DNA from: Planctomycetales bacterium
Lineage (GTDB): Bacteria > Planctomycetota > SBBH01
Direction of reading: 5' to 3'
Length of the DNA: 16,392 nucleotides
Assembly (NCBI GenBank): GCA_005239795.1
Contig: SBBH01000255.1
Coordinates: 1-16,392 of the forward strand
A program made the position numbers and the translations under genes. The notes below the pieces were generated by a model that had not been told where the DNA came from, searched no databases, and saw nothing but the letters and a program-made list of their open reading frames with translations. Positions 1 through 6,550 of the stretch are shown one piece after another (position 1 is the stretch's first letter; the number at the start of each line of letters is the position of its first letter).

Positions 1-2
1 AA

Positions 3-56
3 AAACAGACGCGGAAGCTGAAGAAAATCTCGGCAAGGTCCGAAGTAGATTGGTAA
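3..56 (+). CDS. possible 3' end of an upstream gene (partial)
   Basis: Frame 3 is open from the left edge to a TAA at 54-56 and would give a short basic C-terminus (ending ISARSEVDW). The terminator-like hairpin at 65-125 begins 9 bases after this stop, which is the usual spacing after a last gene. Frame 2 is also open, to a TGA at 92-94, but that would run into the hairpin. The piece is too short for any family call, so this rests on context only. Confidence 0.25.
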   Translation, partial: KQTRKLKKISARSEVDW

Positions 57-64
57 CGAATCAC

Positions 65-125
65 GGCCCGTCCTCCTTGTGCAAAGCGACGTGAACATCA
101 CTTGCATCGGTGGACGGGCCTTTTT
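65..125 (+). terminator. terminator-like hairpin with T-run
   Basis: GGCCCGTCC (65-73) and GGACGGGCC (112-120) are perfect 9-bp inverted copies, followed directly by TTTTT (121-125). The 38-base loop is large for an intrinsic terminator, but the GC-rich stem and the U-tract fit. It would end transcription of whatever lies left of the window. Confidence 0.55.
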
Positions 126-231
126 GCTTGAGTGGCGCTTCAGGCGCTCAAAGCGCTAAAATCTGCAAAAGGACAGATATGACTACCCTCTCTATAACGA
201 AATCGCGCAAGACCAAGGCGTCTTTCAGTTC

Positions 232-576
232 ATGCACTCATCTCCTCAGTTCACCAAGCCGCAAGGAGATGTGCAGGGGGGACCGGGATTACAGCGATCG
301 AGCACTGTTTTTATACCAGCAAAATTCGTGGACCCCGTTCGGAAACAGACGCTGGATGACCGGCGCATCTGGGCTCTGACTGCATGGTTGTCCAGGAGCG
401 CCGAGCTCGATTTGGGAACGTTGTATCGAGAGACATACAGCGGCGATGAAAATTTAGCTGGGTTTCTCATGGATGCGACTCGAGCTCTTTTTGATATTCC
501 AGATCAAAAAAACGATAAGGCCTGCTACTCCATCATAGACCTCAAAACGCAGGGGGCAAGCGTGGAAGCGAAATGA
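232..576 (+). CDS. hypothetical protein or gene remnant, 114 aa
   Basis: This is an unrecognised frame ending at TGA 574-576. The C-terminal half looks protein-like (helical stretch around LWIRRIWAL-type sequence near residue 45, then YRETYSGDENLAGFLMDA). The frame stays open and protein-like upstream of the ATG, back to a TAA at 157-159, but no ATG, GTG or TTG start with a Shine-Dalgarno site lies there. This suggests either an unusual start or a 5'-truncated remnant. The composition is less GC-rich than the neighbouring genes, which fits an acquired or decaying piece next to the DUF4143 ATPase. No signal peptide or known motif is visible. It could equally be non-coding. Confidence 0.35.
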   Translation: MHSSPQFTKPQGDVQGGPGLQRSSTVFIPAKFVDPVRKQTLDDRRIWALTAWLSRSAELDLGTLYRETYSGDENLAGFLMDATRALFDIPDQKNDKACYSIIDLKTQGASVEAK

Positions 577-651
577 GGGAGGCGGCGCGGTGATTCCGTG
601 CTCCGCACCGGAGTGAGCCGCTGACCAAGGTCACGGTTTGGCGATTTGCCG

Positions 652-1761
652 TTAGACAAGCCGGCGGAGATACTCCACGGCCGGCATGACGCGGATCCCC
701 TCGGGCGTCACGAAGCTCTTGGTCCCTGTCGCGGCGATCTGAAACGCCTCGGCCTCGGGAAAGCGAATCTTGAGATAACGCAGGGACGGATCGACCGGAG
801 CGTCCGCCCACTTGGCTTCGATCAAGAGGATCGGCTTTCTGTCCTCCGTCACGACGAAATCGACCTCGCGCTCGTCCACGTCCCGGAAGTACCGGAGCTC
901 CAGATCTCGCCCCCGCGCGTCCCCCTCGAAGTGGACCCACTTCAAGAGATGGGAGGCCGCGAGGTTTTCGAATCGCTGGGGTTCGGCGGGCACGAGCGAC
1001 CAGTCGAAATGATAATGTTTCTGCTCCTTGCGCACAGCCCGGACCCGGGGAGCGCCGAAGGGAGGCAGGCGGAAGATCGCGTAGAGCCGTTCCAGGACGT
1101 CGACCCAATGGGCGACGGCCTTGTGGCTGACGCCAAGATCTTCCCGAAGGGCGTTGAGGGAAAGCGGGCTTCCCACCAGATCCGGAAGGCGCAACATGAG
1201 AAGCTCCAGATTCCCCAGGTCCTGGAGCCGTTCCAGACTCGCCACGTCCTCCTGGATGAGGCGGTTCCGGTATTCGCGGGACCAGCGTTTCGCGCCGGAG
1301 GCGGACTGCCCCAGGAAGGGCTCTGGAAATCCCCCCAGCCGCAGGAGCCCCAAGAGGTCGTCCGTTCTCTTGAGGTCCAGTTCCGCCGTAGAGAGAGGAT
1401 GGAGCCGAAGATAGTGATACCTTCCCTGAAGGGAATCCCCCCCGAAGCGATAGAAGTCCAGCCGCGCGCTGCCGGTGACCAGTATTTTGACCTTTTCCCT
1501 GCGGAGGTCGTAAAGCCCTTTTAAGTAGTTGCGCCAGGACCTGTACTTGTGGATCTCGTCGAAAATGAGAAGGGGGGCGTCGGGGAGTTCCCGTTTGAGG
1601 ATTTTTTCACGATGCTCCGGCGCATCCCAGTTGAGGTACCCTTCGCGGTTGCCGGCCACCTGGAGGGCAAGCGTGGTCTTTCCCACCTGCCTCGGTCCGC
1701 CGACGAACACCATCTTTTGCGCGAGGTCCGCCTGGAGTTGAGTGGCGAGATAGCGCTTCAT
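652..1761 (-). CDS. AAA_14 / DUF4143 family ATPase
   Basis: This 369-aa protein has the standard architecture of the family: an N-terminal P-loop ATPase and a C-terminal DUF4143 domain. The Walker A is GGPRQVGKTT (residues 21-30), the Walker B is LLIFDEIHK (64-72), and the VTGSARLDFY stretch (95-104) is the usual sensor region. The C-terminal part, from about residue 180 to the end, includes a helix-turn-helix-like segment (LREDLGVSHKAVAHWVDVLE) and the DUF4143 nuclease-like core with DFVV and LLIEAKW. Length is close to the family norm of about 380-420 aa. These proteins are widespread, often patchily distributed and horizontally moved; their cellular role is poorly defined. The ATG at 1761 sits just before the conserved N-terminus, but no clear ribosome binding site precedes it. 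It stands alone, downstream of the helicase and the 1853-1921 inverted repeat. Confidence 0.93.
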   Translation of the reverse strand: MKRYLATQLQADLAQKMVFVGGPRQVGKTTLALQVAGNREGYLNWDAPEHREKILKRELPDAPLLIFDEIHKYRSWRNYLKGLYDLRREKVKILVTGSARLDFYRFGGDSLQGRYHYLRLHPLSTAELDLKRTDDLLGLLRLGGFPEPFLGQSASGAKRWSREYRNRLIQEDVASLERLQDLGNLELLMLRLPDLVGSPLSLNALREDLGVSHKAVAHWVDVLERLYAIFRLPPFGAPRVRAVRKEQKHYHFDWSLVPAEPQRFENLAASHLLKWVHFEGDARGRDLELRYFRDVDEREVDFVVTEDRKPILLIEAKWADAPVDPSLRYLKIRFPEAEAFQIAATGTKSFVTPEGIRVMPAVEYLRRLV

Positions 1762-1852
1762 AAGGGGAGTTTACAACGATTTTTCCCTATAGGAGAAAAA
1801 ACTCGCTTTGTGGAGGCGCACTGACGCGAAGGCGGAAAATCCGAAACAAGTA

Positions 1853-1921
1853 GGATTCGTGCAAAATAACTGTTGTGTCGCCCAACTTGTTTTTCTTCCA
1901 CATCTTTTTTTGCACGAATCC
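1853..1921. repeat. perfect 14-bp inverted repeat between helicase and ATPase genes
   Basis: GGATTCGTGCAAAA (1853-1866) and TTTTGCACGAATCC (1908-1921) are exact inverted copies separated by 41 bases. A second inverted pair, AAACAAGT (1844-1851) and ACTTGTTT (1885-1892), interleaves with it. The right arm ends 2 bases from the helicase stop codon, and the whole element lies upstream of the DUF4143 ATPase. There is no U-tract placed for a standard terminator. It could be an operator, an RNA element or a minute MITE-like insertion. I see no target-site duplication. Confidence 0.7.
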
Positions 1922-1923
1922 GG

Positions 1924-3876
1924 TTAGGACCGCAACAGCCGTTCGGCGTCCACCTCGTCGCGGTTCATCTTAGTTTCCGCTTCCTTTAAGATCGGGCCCA
2001 GGGGATCCTCCCGGGGGATCGCCTCGCGCAACTGCCTTAAGAGCTGGATCGCCTGGCGGAAGGCGCGCACCAGATCGCCGGGGTCCTGGCTCGTGTACTG
2101 GGAAAGCTGTTCGAAGAGGGATCCCCGGCTCCAAGCGTAAACGGCGGCCGCCGAATCGTAGAAGATCTCGTGGACCGGGAGGCGCACGCCGTGGCGCGTC
2201 TCGAGGTGGCGCAGGTCCTGGACCATCCGGACTGTTTTCCATTTGCTGGGGATCGCCTCGGGGGGCGGGGGGGCGTTCCACTCGTTCTTCTTGGGCTCCG
2301 TGACGACCGCCACCGCCAGGACATTCAGGGCGTCGGCGTCCAAGGCGTGCCAGAACCCTCGCCAGTAGAGCTCGCTCGCGACCAGCTCATGGCCGCTCAC
2401 CTTGCGGGCGAATTCCCCCTTTTTGGTGGCGTGGCCGTCGTCGAGGTAGCCCAATTTCCGGAGCACGGCGAGTTTTCCCTTGAGCTCGTCCATCCAGGTC
2501 TTCGCGAGCCGCTCCCGTTCGCGGGGCTCCGCCCGGCGCGCCTGATAGACCCCGAAGGAGCGCTGGACCGTGTCGAAAAGCCCCGCGCCCAGGCGCGCGT
2601 ATAGGCTCAGGATCGACGTATAAGAGAGGTTGAACTGGGACTCAACCCCTTCCGGCTCGCTGAAGACCGACCGGCGGATTTCTGGGGGGTCGAGGTCGCG
2701 CCACTCGAGCGTTGCGTAGACGAAACCGGTCTTGTCCTTGCCGCGCCGCCCCGCGCGCCCCGCCATCTGCTGGAAATCGCGGCTCGGGATGAAATCAATC
2801 TGCACGCCGTCGAACTTGACGAGGTTGTCGAAAACGACGGCCCGCGCGGGCATGTTGACCCCCATGGCGAAGGTTTCTGTCGCGAAGAGGAGTTTGACGA
2901 GCCCTGAGGCGAAGCACTGCTCGACGATCTCCTTGGTGGTGGGGAGGAGGCCGGCGTGGTGGAAGCTGATCCCGCGCTCGACCAGGCTCCGCATCCGGGC
3001 GGCCTCGGCCGAGCGGGCGGTCCCGAACTTGGCGGCGAGGCGGTCGAAGAGGTCGGTGAGGCGGCTCCGCTCCTCGTTGGTGAGGAGGTCGAGCCGCCGG
3101 TAATAAAAGGCCAGCTCCTCGCACCGTCGGCGGTTAAAGGCGAAGTAGAGACAGGGGAGGTGGTGGTTTTTCACCAGATGCGGAAGGGCGGTGTCGATCT
3201 GCTGTTTGTGCCGCTTTTGTTTTTGGCGGTGCCGATGGCGGGGATGCTCTTTTTGTTTGGCGGCACTTTTAAGCTCCTCCCAGGAAAGAATCCCCTTGCC
3301 GCGCAGGTAGAAGATGTGGCGCAGGGGGACCGAGCGGGTCTTCTCGAGGATCACGTCGAGCGCCTCCCCGCGGACCTCCCGGATCCAGCCGGCCAGGTCC
3401 TCGAGGTTTGAGACCGTCGCCGAGAGGCACAAGAGACGGCTCTCAGCCGGCGCGAAGAGGATCGATTCCTCCCAGACAGTGCCGCGCTCGATGTCGCTCA
3501 AGAAATGAATCTCGTCGAAGATGACGTATTGGGCGTGGGCGACACGATCCGGCGACTCGAAGAGGCTGTTCCGGTAGATCTCCGTGGTCATGATCAGGAC
3601 CGGGGCGTCAGGGTTCAAGGAGACGTCCCCTGTGACGATTCCGACCTTTCCGGGGAAGCGCTCAGAGAAATCCCGGAATTTTTGGTTGGAGAGCGCCTTG
3701 ATGGGGGCGGTGTAGATCACGGGGCGGCTGACGGCGACGGCCTTCTCGATTGCGTATTCGGCGATCACCGTCTTGCCGGAGCCGGTGGGGGCCGCGACGA
3801 TGAGGCTCCGGTGCGCGTCGATCGCGCGGAAGGCCTCTTCCTGGAACCGATCAAGGGAGAATCCGCGGTATTCCAA
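1924..3876 (-). CDS. Ski2/Mtr4-type superfamily II RNA helicase
   Basis: An ATP-dependent RNA helicase of about 650 aa. Motifs, numbered from TTG 3876: motif I APTGSGKT (29-36), Ia TAPIKALSNQKF (56-67), motif II DEIH (121-124), motif III LSAT (151-154), the FHHAGL segment (305-310), motif V ATETFAMGVNMPAR (332-345) and motif VI QQMAGRAGRRG (369-379). FHHAGL, GVNMPAR and QMAGRAGRRG are hallmarks of the Ski2/Mtr4/HelY group, which acts in RNA processing and decay. An unusual His/Lys/Arg/Gln-rich insert lies at about 205-226. The C-terminal 270 residues are helical and shorter than in Mtr4. The frame is open far upstream (to 4806) across selD, but only the part from about 3936 is helicase-like. 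TTG at 3876, just before FSLDRFQEEAF, is the likeliest start; TTG at 3936 is the alternative. Neither has a good ribosome binding site. Confidence 0.9.
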   Translation of the reverse strand: MEYRGFSLDRFQEEAFRAIDAHRSLIVAAPTGSGKTVIAEYAIEKAVAVSRPVIYTAPIKALSNQKFRDFSERFPGKVGIVTGDVSLNPDAPVLIMTTEIYRNSLFESPDRVAHAQYVIFDEIHFLSDIERGTVWEESILFAPAESRLLCLSATVSNLEDLAGWIREVRGEALDVILEKTRSVPLRHIFYLRGKGILSWEELKSAAKQKEHPRHRHRQKQKRHKQQIDTALPHLVKNHHLPCLYFAFNRRRCEELAFYYRRLDLLTNEERSRLTDLFDRLAAKFGTARSAEAARMRSLVERGISFHHAGLLPTTKEIVEQCFASGLVKLLFATETFAMGVNMPARAVVFDNLVKFDGVQIDFIPSRDFQQMAGRAGRRGKDKTGFVYATLEWRDLDPPEIRRSVFSEPEGVESQFNLSYTSILSLYARLGAGLFDTVQRSFGVYQARRAEPRERERLAKTWMDELKGKLAVLRKLGYLDDGHATKKGEFARKVSGHELVASELYWRGFWHALDADALNVLAVAVVTEPKKNEWNAPPPPEAIPSKWKTVRMVQDLRHLETRHGVRLPVHEIFYDSAAAVYAWSRGSLFEQLSQYTSQDPGDLVRAFRQAIQLLRQLREAIPREDPLGPILKEAETKMNRDEVDAERLLRS

Positions 3877-3939
3877 GCGGCTAGAAACTAGCGACTCGCG
3901 ACTGGTGGAGCCAGTGGAGATTGTCGTTACAATCAATGG

Positions 3940-5007
3940 ATGGGGTGGTTTCGCCGTAAAAGTAAAAACTGCGGCCTCACGGCTCTCGCCCAGACCGGCG
4001 GGTGAGCGGGGAAGCTCGGCCCGCAGGAACTGCGGGAGCTCATGGCGGGGCTTCCCCTGACGCCGGACCCACGCCTTCTGGTGGGGACCGCGACAGGCGA
4101 CGATGCAGCCGTCTACCAGTTGACCGACGCGATCGCCCTGGTCCAGACGGTCGATTACATCACGCCGATGATCGACGACCCTGTTCTTTTCGGGCAGGTT
4201 GCCGCCGCGAATGCCCTCTCCGACATCTACGCGATGGGGGGGAAGCCCTTGACAGCGATGAATATCTGCAGTTTTCCCAAGGAAGGGGACCTGGCCGCCT
4301 ACCGGCAGATTGTCGAGGGAGGGCTGGCGAAAATCCAGGAGGCGGGGGCGGTCCTGGCGGGCGGCCAGACGATCCAAGGGATGGAGCTTGTCTACGGCCT
4401 CTCGGTCACGGGAACGGTGCATCCCAAGAAAATATGGTCGAATGCCGGCGCGCGCCCCGGCGACATTCTCATCCTGACGAAGCCGATCGGGACGGGGGTC
4501 TTGGTCAACGCCGTCAAACTCGGCAAGGCGGGGAAGGAAGGGGAGGCCCTCCCGAAAGCGGCGCGCATCATGGCGGTACTCAACAAGGCGGCGGCCGAGG
4601 CGGTCGCCTCTTTCGATCTGCATGCTGCGACCGACATCACGGGGTTCGGCCTGGCGGGGCACGCTTGGAATATCGCGCGCGAAAGCGGAGTGGTCCTGCG
4701 GTTTTCTTGGCGGGCGATCCCGCATTTCCCCGAAAGCCTCGCGCTCATCGCGCGCGGCATCAAAACGGGCGTGACGGGGCCGAACCGCCGGAATCTCGAG
4801 GGGCACATCCGCTTCGATCCCGCCTTAAAACCCGAGGAGCAGACGATCTTTTTCGATCCCCAGACATCGGGAGGACTCCTTTTGGTGGTGGCGCCGGCGG
4901 ACGCTCCGGGGTGTCTTTGGGCACTGGCCAAAGCCGGCGTGGCGGACGCCGCGCGTGTCGGCGAAGTCGCTGGCGGGCCGGCCGGCATCGAGGTTTCTGA
5001 AAAATAG
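3940..5007 (+). CDS. selD: selenide, water dikinase with selenocysteine at the active site
   Basis: SelD makes selenophosphate from selenide and ATP, the selenium donor for tRNA-Sec. From ATG 3940 the frame reads GLTALAQTGGUAGKLGP, with U encoded by TGA at 4003-4005 (residue 22). This matches the family active site, where Cys or Sec lies three residues before an essential Lys (here K25). Further family motifs are GDDAAVY (53-59), AANALSDIYAMGGKP, TDITGFGLAGH (231-241) and FFDPQTSGGLL (304-314). Total length is 355 aa, normal for SelD. Starting instead at ATG 4042 would remove the catalytic residue. The usual GGH after the middle of the protein is GGQ here (Q143). A hairpin follows the UGA with SECIS-like geometry. 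The gene diverges from the helicase, and downstream genes on the same strand carry candidate Sec codons. The stop is TAG at 5005-5007. Confidence 0.95.
4006..4041 (+). promoter_or_regulatory. SECIS-like hairpin after the selD UGA
   Basis: CCGCAG (4021-4026) pairs with CTGCGG (4030-4035) around the loop GAA, and AGCTC (4013-4017) pairs with GAGCT (4036-4040) with a 3-base bulge. The apical loop starts with G and lies 21 bases after the UGA. Bacterial SECIS elements lie within the coding region just after the UGA and typically have a G among the first two loop bases at about 16-37 nt, so this fits the element bound by SelB. Confidence 0.8.
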
Positions 5008-5144
5008 GATTGAAATCACAGGGGCTGTCTCTACAATTCGCGTGAAATCCGCATGTGCTTGAAAGATCTCATCTTGCGGCCACGCGTTTTCAAAAAAAAA
5101 GTCAATGGAATTGTCTAAAAAACCGTTTATAAGAGGAGGCGGAT

Positions 5145-5288
5145 ATGGCAACTCGAAAAAAGAAGACGCGCAAAACTTCGAAAGCGTCCAAGCGCCCAGC
5201 CCCCAAGCGCAAAATAGCTCGGAAGGTCCCCGGCGTTCGGAAAGCCACCGCGAGCCCCCGCCCGGCGCGTAAGGACGAGGAAGAATAG
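5145..5288 (+). CDS. small lysine/arginine-rich protein, 47 aa
   Basis: ATG 5145 follows a full AGGAGG (5134-5139) at 5-base spacing, the best ribosome binding site in the window. The product begins MATRKKKTRKTSKASKR, is packed with Lys, Arg, Ala and Pro, and ends in an acidic DEEE. Its composition resembles histone H1-like or nucleoid-binding tails, so nucleic-acid binding is likely, but no family is recognised. The DEEE-coding bases (GACGAGGAAGAA) also serve as the Shine-Dalgarno for the next gene. The stop TAG (5286-5288) abuts the next ATG with no gap, so the two are almost certainly co-translated. It is easily missed because of its size. Confidence 0.8.
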   Translation: MATRKKKTRKTSKASKRPAPKRKIARKVPGVRKATASPRPARKDEEE

Positions 5289-5417
5289 ATGGCCCGTCCT
5301 GGACGGATCCGCGTCCTCTCCAAGCGATCGAAAAGGGCCAACCACGGACGCAAAGGCTCTTACGGCAAAAACCGCACGCAATTCGGCAAAGGAAATACAC
5401 ATACGTTGTATAAATGA
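5289..5417 (+). CDS. small basic protein, 42 aa, weakly Thx-like
   Basis: ATG 5289 directly follows the stop of the preceding small gene, and GAGGAAG lies about 8 bases upstream as its ribosome binding site. The product starts MARPGRIRVLSKRSKRANHG and continues RKGSYGKNRTQFGKGNTH; it is rich in Arg, Lys, Gly and Asn. The RKGSYGKNR stretch resembles the RGTYGKxRP core of the small ribosomal protein Thx, but the match is short and the order of elements differs, so a ribosome or RNA-binding role is only a suggestion. It ends with an ordinary TGA at 5415-5417; the frame past it closes again two codons later at TGA 5424-5426, so this UGA acts as a true stop. Confidence 0.75.
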   Translation: MARPGRIRVLSKRSKRANHGRKGSYGKNRTQFGKGNTHTLYK

Positions 5418-5439
5418 TTTTGGTGAAAGGAGGCTTCTG

Positions 5440-5919
5440 ATGGAGAGACGGATCACGGTGCTGGCGGGAGTGGTGGCGTTGGCCTTGACCGGTTGCAACG
5501 CTATGAGCGGCTCCAAGCGGGCCTCGCTGTATCAGTCTGAGATCGACCGGCTCAGCGCCGAAAAGTCGATCCTGGAGCGGGAGGTGCGCGACGAGAAGAC
5601 TCGCCGAGAGCGGGCTGAGGCGATCGTACTGGCCGACCGCGCCGACCGGACATACAGTCATGAGGAAACCGCGGCCATCTCTCAACCTGAGACGATCGAG
5701 GTGAAGGTGTCGGCTAAACCCAAATCGGTGAAGGAGATTCAGCAGGCGCTGGCGTCAGCCGGCTATGAGCCGGGACCCGTCGACGGCAAGATGGGGCGCA
5801 AGACCCGCGAGGCGATACGCCGGTTCCAGAAGGATGCCGGCCTCAAAGCGGATGGCGTCGTCGGTTCCGCGACATGGGGAAAGCTCGGACGGTTCACACA
5901 GGCGAGCGCGTCCAAGTAG
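5440..5919 (+). CDS. lipoprotein with a peptidoglycan-binding domain
   Basis: A 159-aa exported lipoprotein. The N-terminus has MERR, a hydrophobic core and the lipobox LTGC, with lipidated Cys19. Residues about 28-68 are highly charged and helical (EIDRLSAEKSILEREVRDEK), probably a coiled coil. Residues about 97-151 form a PG_binding_1 domain, with GYEPGPVDGKMGRKTREAIRRFQKD-type core (written in short: GPVDGKMG at 112-119, AIRRFQ at 125-130) and GVVGSATW. It would sit in the outer membrane and hold on to peptidoglycan through the C-terminus. GGAGG (5429-5433) precedes the ATG at good spacing. It is the last gene before the terminator at 5946 and may be transcribed with the two small basic genes, 22 bases upstream. 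No catalytic domain is present. Confidence 0.9.
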   Translation: MERRITVLAGVVALALTGCNAMSGSKRASLYQSEIDRLSAEKSILEREVRDEKTRRERAEAIVLADRADRTYSHEETAAISQPETIEVKVSAKPKSVKEIQQALASAGYEPGPVDGKMGRKTREAIRRFQKDAGLKADGVVGSATWGKLGRFTQASASK

Positions 5920-5945
5920 TCGTTGATCTAAAAACAAACAAAAAG

Positions 5946-5979
5946 AACCCCTGGGCCGCGAGCCCGGGGGTTTCTTTTT
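5946..5979 (+). terminator. strong intrinsic terminator
   Basis: AACCCCTGGGC (5946-5956) pairs with GCCCGGGGGTT (5962-5972) in an 11-bp stem with one T-G wobble and a 5-base loop, followed by TCTTTTT. It lies 27 bases after the lipoprotein stop. It separates the selD to lipoprotein stretch from the downstream candidate selenoprotein genes, so the latter should have their own promoter. Confidence 0.92.
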
Positions 5980-6010
5980 GGGTCGGCGAACCCTATCCTA
6001 AGACGAGTGT

Positions 6011-6016
6011 TATACT
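6011..6016 (+). promoter_or_regulatory. candidate -10 box for the small exported UGA-containing gene
   Basis: TATACT (6011-6016) lies about 77 bases before ATG 6093 and just after the terminator, which is where a promoter must be. There is no convincing TTGACA-like -35 at 17 bases upstream, so sigma-70 use is uncertain. Confidence 0.3.
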
Positions 6017-6092
6017 AAGGCCGCTTAAAACGGCGCGTGGGTGCCGCGGCGAACGGGTCAAATGAGACGCCCGGACTTATGGAGGGACAGGC

Positions 6093-6503
6093 ATGAAAAA
6101 GAGCGCGGTGGCTGCAATGATCCTCGGGTTTTCTGTCCTTGCCGCTGGAATGGGAAGTGCTCGCGCCGGTTGAGGCCCTAAAAACTCCTCCGGTGGAGGA
6201 GCCAATAATTCACGGTTTCAAAATGAGTCGAGATCCATAGCGGGGCAATCTCAGGCGCCCAAGGTCGAAGGGTGGGCTGTGGCCAAGCGTGTTGACGATC
6301 AGGGGAAAGTGGTCCAGTACAGCGTCCATTCAGCCGCTGTGGCGAACGCGAAGAAGTTTAAGGACACTTATGGCCAGGAGTGGCAGGTGGTCGGGGCGCC
6401 TTTTGCCGCAAAGCCCCAGGCTCAGGCGTTCTGCGACGAGTTGAACGAGGCGATCGGCGGGTGTCAGGACAAGACCAGCGAGCTCGTGCCGGTTGCTAAT
6501 TAA
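6093..6503 (+). CDS. small exported candidate selenoprotein, 136 aa
   Basis: ATG 6093 follows GGAGGG (6081-6086). Residues 1-25 are a typical signal peptide ending in SARA, giving a likely cleavage A25-G26. Codon 27 is TGA (6171-6173), and the frame then continues for 109 codons to TAA 6501-6503. With Sec the junction reads ARAGUGPKNSSGGG, so Sec would be the second residue of the mature protein. A Gly/Ser/Asn-rich linker (about 29-55) leads to a soluble domain (60-130) containing EGWAVAKRVDDQGKVVQYSV, QEWQVVGAPF, C114 and C124. No known family is recognised. A perfect 7-bp hairpin with loop GGT follows the UGA at SECIS spacing. Without recoding, the signal peptide and the domain would be split into two useless pieces. 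The product is probably periplasmic and redox- or metal-related, but that is inference. Confidence 0.78.
6171..6203 (+). promoter_or_regulatory. UGA plus SECIS-like hairpin in the small exported gene
   Basis: CTCCTCC (6185-6191) and GGAGGAG (6195-6201) form a perfect 7-bp stem with loop GGT (6192-6194). The loop begins with G and lies 18 bases after the UGA (6171-6173). GG (6174-6175) could further pair with CC (6202-6203). The geometry matches that expected for a bacterial SECIS. Confidence 0.72.
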
Positions 6504-6550
6504 GGGGCCGTGCGGAAATAACTTCAAGTTGATTTCGCGCGAATCCTAAG

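Noticed and set aside
646..1524. Long plus-strand frame opposite the DUF4143 ATPase
   Set aside because: It is antisense to a protein with complete Walker motifs; the composition is typical of a shadow frame in GC-rich DNA.
3937..4806. Helicase extended at its N-terminus to 4806 on the minus strand
   Set aside because: The extra 310 residues are antisense to selD, have no helicase-like content and are rich in Arg/Asp/Pro as expected for a shadow frame of a GC-rich gene.
5289..5417. Confident call as ribosomal protein Thx
   Set aside because: Only a nine-residue stretch resembles the Thx core and the rest does not fit, so it is left as a weak similarity.
4825..5685. 286-codon minus-strand frame over the end of selD, the basic micro-genes and the lipoprotein
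   Set aside because: It crosses three better supported plus-strand genes that have ribosome binding sites, and shows no domain of its own.
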